This document shows, in pieces, positions 47,330 to 58,119 of a stretch of 64,000 bases of DNA. The DNA lies in NCBI GenBank assembly GCA_034509425.1, contig JAVTVJ010000566.1, forward strand, positions 62,001 through 126,000. The letters are read 5' to 3'. Below the pieces are notes generated by a model. That model was given only the letters and a program-made list of their open reading frames with translations. It was not told where the DNA came from and did no database searches. The first letter of the stretch is position 1; each line of letters opens with the position of its first letter. This DNA is from Eopsaltria australis. Taxonomy: Eukaryota; Chordata; Aves; Passeriformes; Petroicidae. A program made the translations under genes and the position numbers.

Positions 47330-49645
47330 GAGGGGACCCACACCCCTACTTTGTGCAGAGCCTAAAAACTCCTGTTCATGGTGTTGTGCAGAACCTAAAA
47401 AACTCCTGTTTGGAGGGGACCCATGCCCCTACTTTGTGCGGAGCCTGAAAACTCCTGTTCGTAGCTTTGTCTAGAGCCTAAAACTTCTCTTTAGAGGGGT
47501 CCCACGCCCCAATAGCACTCTTGTGTTGTGTCTTGTGTGAAGTCAGAATTGTCCTGAAGTCAGTCTGTGAGATAACCTTAGAGAAAATAAATTATCCTTT
47601 CCTTTTAACCTGGTTTGAGAGCGAACTGAGTTGTTTTTTCTGATCTTTTACAGGTAAAAATCTAAACTCAAAAAGATGAAGAAGAAACCCTTTGCATGAT
47701 TTATATCCCAGTATGTCTTGTCATTTAATTTCTAAAAATAACTGTAACTTTAATATATAGATATGTTTAATAATACATATTTTGCATATCATAATAATGA
47801 GCAAAAGTTTAACAGTCAAAGTATGTGTAATATGTCTCTTCCAAAAGTCAACATTTCACTGAGCCCCAGAGAAACTGGCATACCTGAGGGGGTTGGGAAA
47901 AGTACATTGCTATCAAAGATCGCATCATCTCCCCAAATGTATTTGATAAATTATAATGACACTTGGACTTGTAAGACAAGCAACTATCCTACACCGCTTA
48001 AATTAGCTTGGGGATGTTCTGATAAAAAATTTTATTCACAGTTGAGTTTAACTCAACATGCTAGTTTAAAGTGTGAAATAGTACTCCCGTCCATTTACCC
48101 AAATCGAGTCTTCCACTATTCATTAACAAGAAGAACACGGCGAGAACTATACTCCCCTGAACAAGGCCATGAATGGATCAACAACTTACCTCTAGAAAAT
48201 CTCACATGGCAAGTGCATACCCTCAGTGATTAAACCAGGTATGCATTTAGAGAGCTTGACTTGCAAGTCCAGCCAGTGTCAAAAATAGCTTTACAAAATT
48301 GTTTAGCATTAGACATGTTGTTACTAAAAGAGCAAAGTGTATGTGAAATGTTAAAGCTTACTAAAACTGAATGTTGTATTACTGTTCACAATGCCACAGT
48401 GTCAATTGAAAAGGCTCGAGCCAAGAGAAAAGAAATTGCTGATAAACATCAAAACTTTTCCAATCGCTCCAACCCAAAGACTGGTTTCAAGGAACAGACC
48501 CCAACTCCTGGCTGATGTCCATACTCCACTCTTTGGGACTAACAGGCTGGGGACAATAATGGCTAATTAGATTAATAATTACAATTAGATTAATAATTGC
48601 AATTGAATTTATATTCTTAATGATTGGGACAGCTATTGTACGCTGTATAATTACCTGTATTATTGCTTCTACTTCTTCTATCTTTTCTCCTATCTTTTCT
48701 CCTATCCGCTATGTAGGTATCACCCCCATGGACAACCCACAAACTGAAGATCACCGAGAAAGAGACATTAATTACAATGTTTGAGTCATGGGGTGGCTGT
48801 CAGAGACTGAAAATAGTTCATGCCTCAAACATTGATATATCAGAAAAGCCTCCCTGAAGATACCTGACTGGGACCTTGAACTGAGTCAAACTGCTGAGAT
48901 TAGATAGAAGGAAAAGCCTATTGTTCAGTCATCTCAGTCTGAGGGAAAGGAATGCGTCCACAGAGGCTGAAGCCACCAGCTGTACTGAGAATCATTTCTG
49001 GCTGAGTTTGGGGTGGGGGGCAAAGCACAGCTCACAGAAGCCAAGTTTGCACAGCCCTAACCCCCTAGCTGAAGGGGAGAGGAGGACTGCATAACCTCTG
49101 GCCAGAGGCAATACACACTCATCCTCCATTACACAAACTGGCCCAGCTGTGAAGCCCCCCCAGCCCCACAAGCCACATCCACGGGACTCTCACATGAGAG
49201 GCAGCTGAGGGGGAGTCACAATCTATCACAGACCCCCCAAAGTGCTCCCCAGACGCCTTGCACCACAGGAGTGCACGTGATGCAAGCAGAGTCCTGCTGC
49301 TAGAGGCTGCCCCCTCCCCCAGGGGGACATGCCTGGACATTTCCACCTGGCCTGAGTGTATATTAACCCATGGCATTCTGTGCTTTTGGGGGGACTTCCA
49401 CCACCGAGACCAGCTGAAGAGGACATCAGAACACTGGTGGGACCCACAGAGTGGTGATACTTCTTTGTCCCTGTCCCTCTCTGTCCCCCCATCTTTCTCT
49501 CAACTCTCTCCTTTCTCTCTTTTCTTCTCTCTCTCTCTCTCATACTTACTACCAAATAAAACTCATACTATTGATTGGCATATGGTCTTGCTTGTACCTT
49601 AATTCGGGCAGAGGTACCTCTAAAGAACTTTAATAATTAGATCAT
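47293..49645 (+). mobile_element. Truncated env-bearing retroviral element, copy 2
   Basis: Near-identical copy of 35800-38152, with the same ends and the same PHF7-like sequence on its right side. Env remnants are at 47763-48233 and 48261-48515. AATAAAA near 49555 is AAAAAAA in copy 1. Confidence 0.65.
47763..48785 (+). pseudogene. env remnant, copy 2
   Basis: Same SU-like and TM-like segments and the same separating stops as at 36270-37290, with one Gln/Arg difference in the SU part. Confidence 0.75.
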
Positions 49646-50823
49646 AACAGACGTCCCCCAGATGCAGCCACTCCCGCCTGCAACGTCGGACCTCGGATCA
49701 AGCTGTCCGAAGCAGCAGTCACCAGGACAGGAGCAGGAGGAGAGCAGAGGGTGCTGAGAGGCCCAAGTGCTTTGGGACACCATTGGGGACCCAGAGCAGA
49801 AGCAGGGGGAGGCTGGAGCTGCTCTGCCAGGCCGGGCCCGGGAGCCTCCTTCCTGCCCAAGTGGGGCCCGGCTGGGCCAGGGGGCAGCTGTTGGGACAGC
49901 CGTGCCCGCAATGGCCCCTGCTCTCCAAGGCCTCCAGCCCTGCCCATCAGCCAGGCAGGCAGGCAGGCAGGCAGGCAGGGACAGAGCAGCCCTTGGGGCC
50001 GATGCTGCAGGCTGAGAGCCCCGCAGAGGTGCTCATGCCCGCTGCCATTGGCTCTGTCCCCTGCAGCGTGCATGCTGTGTCACCGTGCAGAGGCTGACCC
50101 CTGTGCTTCCACAGGCCCTGGGATCTGCTCCTGTGCTGCTGCTGCTCTGCCCAGGGCACTCACGGGCGCTGCTCGTGCCTGGCAGCGAGCAGAGCCAGCT
50201 GGGAGTGTGACAGCAGTGCTGCTCTGGGCACCGCTGCCAGGCAAAGCACCCGGGTGTCCCTGGCCGGGGGACAGGGCCCAGGCAGGTCCCGCTTAGCACG
50301 GCCTGTCCATTCCTTCTGGGGGCTGGGGGCACTGCTGTGGCCTGAGGGGCCCTTGACATTCCTGGTTGTCCTTACAGCCCCCAGGGATGAGCTGCAGCTC
50401 AAAGGCCCCAGCCTGGCCAGACAGTCAGGCCTGGAGCCTTCCCATGACTCCGCAGAATCCGAGGCCATCCGTCCCAGGTCCCGCAGCCCGGTGTCGTCGG
50501 GTCTGGCTCCCCAATCTCCATCTCCAGGGACCAGCAACCGCAGGAGCTGCTGCCATGCAGCATTGCAGCAGTCACTGCAAACATCCTGGACAGAGAGCAG
50601 CAGCACCAGCACAGAGAGTGAGATGAGATCAGGGTCAACATACAGCAGCTGCCCAGACCCTGACAACAGGAGCCTTTATAGGTGTGCTGAGCACAGGATA
50701 AAGCACCCTCGCCTGCGATGTCCGGCAACAGATCAAACCATCATGCCATCGCAGGCATGCCCCAGATGCAGCCTGTCTCACCAGCGACATCAGGCCCAAG
50801 TCCAGCTGTCATCTGTACCCTAG
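49646..50823 (+). pseudogene. PHF7-like pseudogene: tail/intron 1 fusion plus exon 2/exon 8 fusion
   Basis: 49646-49790 is an exon 9 tail fragment joined to intron 1, as at 38153. Exon 2 (50067-50100) is truncated and joined to exon 8 (from 50115), as at 5026. The exon 8 donor is lost. Exon 9 (50378-50823) reads the tail start (SLARQSGLEPS, SSSTSTESE) and ends early. Both PHD modules are missing. Confidence 0.82.
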
Positions 50824-50825
50824 TC

Positions 50826-52350
50826 TGTAGGCCAGAGCCCAGGAAAGAAAGGCCGGCCATCCAGCCGGCCGTGGGATGAAAGTCTGGCTGCCAGCAGCTG
50901 CACAGAGGCTCTGGCCCAGGAGCCTCCTCCACCAGGCTGCTGTGTGGGCTGAGACCCAGCAGCAGCCGCATCCTGCGCCCTGCCCGGAGCCGTGGGGCCG
51001 CCTGGGGAGGCCCCGAGGCTGCCGCTGATGGGGCTGCTTGGCTCTTTCCAGCACTGCTGCGTCTGCGGCCAGAGCGGGCCAGCATCCTGTGCTGAGGAAC
51101 CTGTGGCAGATGGTTCCACCTGCCCTGTGCCAAGGAGGGTGGCTGCGTGAATGAATACATTAGCCCCTACAGATACCTCCTCTTCCCTTGTGGCCAGCAC
51201 TGGGGAAGGACGGAGCATTTCCCACTTTGCCCATCCCTTTTTCCCCAGCTCCTACTGCCCTGGGGACTGCCCAGAGCAGGACGTGCAGGTGACTCCGGAG
51301 CCGAGCACTGAATGCCCCAACTGCACGGAGCCTGTGAAGGACAGCAAGTCTCAGGGCACCGTGGTGTGCCCAGCATGCAAAAGGGCCTGGTTCCACAGGG
51401 ACTGCATGCAGGCAGGAGCCATCCCCTCAACCCCGGGGCACAGCAGGTGCTCAGCAGCACCAGGGCCTCGCTGACGCTGCTTCTGTTTGCCCTGCAGGGA
51501 CAGGCCTTGCGCGCTGGTGCTTTATTCTTCCAGCGCCCCCTGCACAGGGACGATGAGGCATTCGCTGTCCAAACGTTCATCATGGGGATTCGAATCCCGT
51601 TAAGGTGCGTGTCCTTTTACCTGGCTCATGAGACAGGAGGCTGCAAGTGCTGTGCTGTGCCAGTCCCTGCCCTGACCCGAGACTGGGCTTCAGCTTCACC
51701 CATGACTTGGAAAAGCACTGGAGGAAGAGCAGGGACACCCTGTACCTCTGTGAGGGTGGGGCAGCAGAAACTCATCAGCTTTGCCTTTCTCCATCAGACG
51801 GCCAACACGGGAGGCCATGGATGCCTTTGCAGATCTAGGAGAGAGGCACAGCTGGTGCAATGCCAGGGAGTGCCTTTATCCAGGAGGCCGGGAGGAGGCA
51901 GAGGAAGAGGGGTAAGTTGGGAAGCAGCACCCAGGGATCTGCAGAGAGCCCGTGCCACAGCACCGGCTCAAAGCAGAATGAGCCAGAAGAGGTCGGGCTG
52001 GATAATCCCGAGCTGTGGACACTTGTTGTCTTTAGTACCTTCACGCAGGTAGGAGCCATCGCCTCAGCCCTGGGGCTCAGCAGGTGCTCAGCAGCACCAG
52101 GGCCTTGCTCACGCTGCTTCTGTTTGCCCTGCAGGGACAGGCCTTGCGCGCTGGTGCTTTATTCTTCCAGCGCCCCCTGCACAGGGACGATGAGGCTTTC
52201 CCTGTCCAGATGTTCACTGTGACAATCCGAATCCCATTAAGGTTGGTGTCTTACTGCCTGGCTCACATGACAGGTCGCTGCAAGTGCTGTGCTGTGCCAG
52301 GCCCTGCCTCAGCAGTCCTGGCCCTGCCGTGTCCCACAAGTCTGGGTTTC
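50826..52350 (+). pseudogene. PHF7-like exons 4-7 with duplicated exon 6
   Basis: Exon 4 is at 51052-51172 (121 nt instead of 125, so frame-shifted, with donor ATACC instead of GTACC), exon 5 at 51249-51411, exon 6 at 51498-51604 and exon 7 at 51798-51911 with an intact GGTAAG donor. A second exon 6 (52135-52241) follows with its flanking introns. The second PHD module still has CPNC and CPAC..WFHRDC. Not functional as a whole. Confidence 0.82.
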
Positions 52351-52530
52351 AGCGTCATGGAGGAGTCAGAAAAAAGCACTGCGGCAAGAGGTGGAACATC
52401 CCGCACCGGGCTGATGTTGAGGAAGGCATTAGTCTTTTATTCTCCCAGAGAGACTTTCTTTGTTATAGGTAGCAGAGAATGAAGTTTTTCTTTGTTACCA
52501 TGCACAGCGTGGCTGGGCTGTGTGGTTTTA
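52351..52530. other. Unrecognised short stretch
   Basis: Sequence between the duplicated exon 6 flank and the inverted repeat. Nothing recognised. Confidence 0.4.
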
Positions 52531-53925
52531 TGCAGGAGGAAGCCAGAAGCAGAAGATGAAATGCTCACAATCTTTTGCTTGGCTTTTAAGAGAAGTTGTG
52601 CTGGACTGGCGTTGGTACTGTGTTTCTGCCCCAGACCAGTATGGACACTGCCAGAGCTGCTGAAAGCAGCTGTTCCACTGCCACCAGTTCTCACAGCAGT
52701 CGCAGGGCAGCGCCACTGCTGTGACCATTGCATCTGCCAAGTGCAGAGTGGCGCGTGCGTAGGGAGGAAGCATCGGGGACATCCCGCATGCAAAACTGCT
52801 CCCGCCAACAATGTCAGGCCCCGAATCCATACGGCTAGGCCAGAAATCTTCGGGGCAGGAAGAGCCTTTCGGCTGGCTTTGCGTGGCTAGCTTCTGGAAG
52901 CAGGGAAAGGCTACAGGAGTGCCTGAAGGACTGCAGTCTAGGGAAGAGTGACCTACGTTGGAGCAGTTTGTGGAGAACAGTTGCCTGTGGGATGGACACA
53001 CGTTGGAAAACTCTGCTGCTGGACAGCTGTCTCACCTGGCAGGGACCTCAGGCTGCAGCAGGGGAAGCACTCCTCTCTCCAAACGGCAGCAGAAATAAAC
53101 CGGGATGAACTGAGTGGAACCCCTGATCCCAATCTCCCTGCACCGCTTGGAGGGGGAGGTAGAGCTTGGCAAGAGGGAAGGGTGGGCAAAAGGGCATTTT
53201 GAAATTTGATTTTGTCACTATCCTGCTCTTTCTTAACAATAAATTCAGTTCCTATCCCCAATATGAGTCTTGTTTTGCCTGTGAAGGATCTCTTTCCCAG
53301 ACCTTATCTCAAGCCAGGAAACTTTTTTCTCTCCCCTGTCCAGATACAGAGGGGGGCAATAGAGTAACTCTGCTGGGTGCCTGGTGTCCAGCCAGGGTGA
53401 AGCCACTGCAGGCATGAGAGCACCAAGGGTGAGAGCTGCACCCCAAGCCAAGTGGCACTGGGGCTGTCCCACAGCTCAATGGCACCCAACTCCAGCCTCT
53501 CCAGCAGCAACACTGCCTCGACACCTGCTGTCAAGCCTTCTGACTTCAAAGGCTGGACAATGGCCCATTTTAACCTGCATGGACTTCTGTCTAGGATAGC
53601 TGAAGAAGGAGCGCTCAGGTAAGGTCGCAGCGGTTTTACCATAAAAAGGAGCATGTTTGTACCATGTTTCTCAGCAGAAAATACGCATTTTGCAATAGCC
53701 TATGACTAAAAAATCTCCTTCCTGGGAAACCTGCGCAGATGGATGAGGGATCAGCATTGATGCTTGCACAGAATGGCAGACTTCTTTTACTAACTCACAG
53801 CTTTCCTGGAATCTAAGCACTCAGCTCCCTTCACTTGGACTATCTGAGGAATAAGGACAGCTGATTCAAATCCCATTATTAAACCGGTAGGACTGGACAA
53901 AGGCATACCTAACTGCATTTTAAGA
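52531..53925. repeat. Inverted repeat arm (1.39 kb), right
   Basis: Reverse complement of 45937-47329. On the plus strand, AATAAA near 53238 and a GCCAGGGTGAAGCCACTGCA end near 53412 resemble the 3' end of an avian ERVK-type LTR; this is a weak call. An RS-repeat fragment lies near 52770-52850. Confidence 0.8.
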
Positions 53926-54785
53926 GTGACACAGCATGCATACTGCAGGGGACAGAGCCAATGGCACCGGGCACGAGCACCTCTGCGGGGCTCTCAGCCT
54001 GCAGCATCGGCCCCAAGGGCTGCTCTGTCCCTGCCTGCCTGCCTGCCTGCCTGGCTGATGGGCAGGGCTGAAGGCCTTGGAGAGCAGGGGCCATTGCGGG
54101 CACGGCTGTCCCAACAGCTGCCCCCTGGCCCAGCCGGGCCCCACTTGGGCAGGAAGGAGGCTCCCGGGCCCAGCCTGGCAGAGCAGCTCCAGCCTCCCCC
54201 TGCTTCTGCTCTGGGTCCCCAATGATGTCCCACTGCACATGGAACTCTCAGCACTCTCTGCTCTCCTCCTGCTCCTGTCCTGGCAACTGCTGCTTCGGAC
54301 AGCTTGATCCGAGGTCCGACGTTGCATGTGGGAGTGGCTGCGTCTGGGGGATGCCCGTTATGGCGTCTCCCTGGTCCTGGGCCTCTCAGCCCTTGGTCCT
54401 GCACTGTGGCTCCTGTCTCGGTGACTCCTTGACTGTACGACTTGATTTCGGGCCTGACGTTGCTGGCGAGAGCGGTTTTGCCTGCGGTCAGGCCCAGCAC
54501 GTCTGGAATAGCTCCTGTTCTCAGGGTCTGGGGTGGTGATGTACAATGACCGTGATGTTGCTTCACACTGCCTGCTGGGGCTGCTGCTCTCTGGGGAGGA
54601 AGATTGCAGCGAGCGCTGCGATGCTGCATGGCAGCGCCTCCTTCGGTTGCTGGTCCCTGGAGATGGAGACTGGGGAGCCAGACCCGACGACACCGGGCTG
54701 CGGGGCTGGGACGGATGGCCTGGGATTCTGGGGAGCCACGGGAAGGCTCCAGTCCTGACTGTCTGGCCAGGCTGGAGCCATTGAG
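53925..54785 (-). pseudogene. PHF7-like tail/intron 1/exon 2 fragment, inverted
   Basis: Read on the minus strand: exon 9 tail (54785 to about 54222), then intron 1 with its CAGG microsatellite, then the first bases of exon 2 (to 53925), where the inverted repeat cuts it. This is the same tail/intron 1 fusion as at 38288 and 49790. Confidence 0.78.
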
Positions 54786-54789
54786 GCCG

Positions 54790-55306
54790 GGCACTGCCTC
54801 AAACAAGGCAGTGGGCAGTCCCTGCCACTCCCTCCTCATCAGCTCCTCCCCTGTTCTGCAGCTTTTCGCCACGCTACTATTTCGACAAGCCAATGAATGT
54901 CACGGGCTCATGGGCTTTCTGCCTCGAGAAATCCAAATTGCAGTCAGACGGGCGGCACAGAAGGTGAGAGCCTGACAAGAGCAGGAGATTTGTGCCAGGA
55001 GACGTTTGCCAGAGCTCAGCTCAGACCCCAGGAATGAAAGGCTGGCCATCCAGCCGGCTGTGGGACAAAAGTCTGGCTGCCAGCAGCTGCACAGAGGCTC
55101 TGGCCCAGGAGCCTCCTCCACCAGGCTGCTGTGTGGGCTGAGACCCAGCAGCGGCCGCATCCTGCGCCCTGCCCGGAGCCGTGGGGCCGCCTGGGGAGGC
55201 CCCGAGGCTGCCGCTGATGGGGCTGCTTGGCTCTTTGCAGCACTGCTGCGTCTGCGGCCAGAGCGGGGCCATCGTCATGTGCTGTGAGGAAAACAGTGGC
55301 AGATGG
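54790..55306 (+). pseudogene. PHF7-like exons 3 and 4, cut at the plus-strand provirus
   Basis: Exon 3 (54861-54962, 102 nt, GTGAGA donor) and the start of exon 4 (from 55241, HCCVCGQSGAIVMCC) are in frame. Homology ends at AGATGG (55306), next to retroviral sequence. It faces the minus-strand tail at 54785, making a head-to-head junction. Confidence 0.8.
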
Positions 55307-56011
55307 TGCCTGTGGGTGGCTGAGTGCCTGTGGGCTGGTGTAAGAGTCTGGACGGAAATCCCTATGTGCCTCACGACCATCCACAGAAGCAGAGGCCGAA
55401 AACCCAGAGACCCTAAGAGGGGAAAAGGACTTTTGCACAATGAAGTCCAGCCAGATCTTGATGAGGTGCCTGCCAGGTGCCCAGGTGTACAGCAGAGCCA
55501 TGCTGCTGAGCTGTGCTGCAGAGGCGTGTTGGTACATGCCCATGGGAACCGCATCCTCCCGGCTACCGGGACGGAAAGAACCGAACTATATGTCCGGTAC
55601 AGCTGCACCTGTACTCTAAAACAATGGGCCTTACTCCCCACCTGCTGGCTACTTGCCCCTCGTCTCTGGAGGGATTGCCTCATCTCTTGGTTACCTGCCC
55701 CCCGCTTTCGAAAAGACTATAAAGAGACTCTCAAAAAGTACCCCTACGAGATCTCCCTACGGACGAGACGAATCCATCGGATCCGGACAACGAGGAACTC
55801 GTCGTGCCGTGGTAGCTATGCCCCTCCTTTCCTTTTCTCTCTCTCTTTCTTCTCTCTCTCTCTCCTCTATCGCATAAGCGTGTTGTTGGCACTCAATAAA
55901 GTGCTTTTGATTTTGATTGAAGCAAAAATACTTGTCCCTGTTTTCTTTTGCACTCTGAGATTCAAAGTAACGAACCATCACGACCCCTGCTCCTACGAGC
56001 GGATCGTGACA
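55307..56011 (+). repeat. 5' LTR (left border uncertain: 55307 or 55591)
   Basis: The right end CGTGACA is at 56011, followed 5 nt later by the primer-binding site. TATAAAG is at 55718-55724 and AATAAA at 55895-55900. PHF7-like homology stops at 55306, just before TGCCTGTGGG, which would give 705 bp. An alternative start is TGTCCGGTAC at 55591, giving 421 bp. The 3' LTR needed to decide is not in the window. Confidence 0.7.
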
Positions 56012-56016
56012 TGAAT

Positions 56017-56034
56017 TGGCGTCACGGACAGGAT
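56017..56034 (+). promoter_or_regulatory. Primer-binding site
   Basis: TGGCGTCACGGACAGGAT, placed as expected after the LTR. The CAGGATTC end fits the T-arm of tRNA-Ser, but the acceptor part does not match well, so the tRNA is uncertain. Confidence 0.6.
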
Positions 56035-56475
56035 TCTGAGGCAGAAGGGGCTGCAAGGTTTTGTGTAATTTGTAACAGGGGAAGGATGTTTTGCTCCAGC
56101 CGCACCTAGCCCAACACTCCGAAAGTGTGAGCGGTGTCTAGAAAGCAAGGGGGGCATCTCAAATTTCCCTCAAACTGCACATGCCTGGGTGAAAAGCACC
56201 CCTATACTCTGTTGAGGGCTCTGTCTTCAGAATTTCTCAAAAGAATCTCTTGGTGCAAAAGGGGGAGTGTTGTGTTTCTTTTTAAGGTGTGTGTGTAAGG
56301 AGTTAGTCTACTGGGTGTTAGCAGAGGCAACAGATTGTAACTAAACAGAGCCTCCAGTAGACTCAGTCTCTTCGCCACTTTAGGGAAGAGAAGGGGAACA
56401 CAGCCCGCTTCTCGGTATTGTGGATGCAACTAAGTTTTACCTCCCTAAAGCGGTTTTCATTGTCCCTTCGAAAAC

Positions 56476-58083
56476 ATGACCTCAAACACTAAAACAAAAC
56501 ATACAGCTGCATTTTATGCTTTGTTAGCAAAACACAATGCCCGACCCTCTCCAGGAGGGGAAGAGTGGGCACAAAACAACTGGTTTAATTTAGAAAATGT
56601 GATTGATAGAATTTACTCTTTACAGCGTGGGTCAAAATTCAAACTTGGCCGAGATAAAGCTGTAATTTGCTCTGTACTAGGAGCATGCCTTACATCGGCT
56701 ATAGATCACCGCTTTAAGCGATGCAGTGAGCAGAAAACAATAATAGGCTCCCTGCAAAACTTAGTAGAAATTTTACAGAAACAATTAGAGGAAAAAGAGA
56801 ATTATATTCTCTTGTTACAAGATCTCTTGAGAGAAAAATGTCCAAAAGATTCAAGGAACACTGATCCACCACCTGACACAAAGGAAAAGGAAACACCTTA
56901 TCCCTTCAAGGAATTAAAACAAGTAAAAAATTGTGGGGAAAACTGCTGTCCTCATCTAAGACCTTTAATTAAAACAGAATACAACTATCTTAATGATGAG
57001 GATGATGATCCACACATCACCACCAAACAAATTCCATTCACTGCCACTGAACTAGCTAAGTTGAAAAAGGAGTATGGGCGGCTTCCCCATGAATCTGAAA
57101 CAGAATATGTCTTCTGAGTGTCACTCACCGGAGGAGACCAAATTCAGTTAACTGAGCATGAAGCCAGTGGATACTGGGGGCATGGAGTCTTCTTAACAAC
57201 AGGAGACAGACGACACACATGGTCCCTAACTCAACGAGCAGCCTATTGGGCTGGGGGACTCAACCCTCTAGAAAGGGGAGACCCTTTAGCCATTGTTAGT
57301 ACCCCTGACCAGCTTCTAGAAAGCATTCATAAGGCTGCCTGTTTGCAAATGATACATGAAAAGTTGATTCCTGGATATGAATCCCCTATGCAACTGCCTG
57401 TAAAACCTGAGATGATGACCCCTTTAATTCGGGGTCTCCCTGAATCACTCAAACCCACAGCAATTGTCTTACAGAAAAGCATAACTGCTGTGGGCCCCAT
57501 AGAGAGGCTAGAAAGATTGCTTGAAAACTCAACAGATCAAACTGGACCTACTGATCCCGGTAATGTCCCATATACCTCACCCTCTCAGCCTTCGGGTTCA
57601 CACTCGAATTCACCTACTGGTGATCGCAAAATTTACACATGGAGTGAGGTAGCAGAAGACCTGATTAACTACAATCGAAAATATGGACCCATAAAAACCA
57701 CAGAAGAGAAGTCAGAGAAAACAAAGGGTGTCAGGTACATTGGAGCTCCTCACAGTGAAGATCAGGACAATGAGAAACAACTCAATAACCGTCAACACTG
57801 GTGGTCACTAGGCATCAAAAAGGGAATTCCTAGAGATATCATGGATGGTTTGCCTCTGAATAAATTAGCAAAAGTAGTGTCTAACTGGTACCACAGTAAA
57901 AACACTATACCTAGTGCACCACCTCACCCACAAAACCCAGGCTACAAGCCAAAATTTCCCCTACAAAGCCCAGGCTACAAGCCAAAATTTTCCCCTCAGA
58001 GCCCGGGCAATGAACCAAAGCCTCTCCCACAGAATATAGGCAAAAAGCCAAAACCCTTTTCCCAACAGAACCAGGGAAACTAA
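56476..58083 (+). pseudogene. gag, one in-frame TGA (57115-57117)
   Basis: The first 213 codons include a coiled-coil-like stretch (LVEILQKQLEEKEN). After the TGA the same frame runs 321 codons with capsid-like text (TWSLTQRAAYWAG, LIRGLPESLKP). The C-terminus has three Pro/Lys repeats around PGYKPKF and no CCHC zinc knuckle. The TGA could be a lesion or, less likely, a readthrough codon. The frame ends at TAA 58081-58083, directly after a GGGAAAC heptamer. Confidence 0.8.
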
Positions 58084-58119
58084 TTTCTCCATTCCTTAAC
58101 AGTGGGCGAAGGAATGGAG
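58074..58119 (+). promoter_or_regulatory. Programmed -1 ribosomal frameshift signal (gag to pro-pol)
   Basis: GGGAAAC at 58074-58080 is in the correct phase (G GGA AAC) and is followed by the gag stop TAA. After a 6-nt spacer comes an exact 11-bp hairpin: CTCCATTCCTT (58087-58097) pairs with AAGGAATGGAG (58109-58119) around an 11-nt loop. The pol frame is open from before the heptamer and lies at -1. Confidence 0.9.

Noticed and set aside
57115..57117. Selenocysteine or programmed readthrough at the gag TGA
   Set aside because: No supporting downstream element could be recognised; a lesion is the simpler reading, though it stays listed as a testable point.
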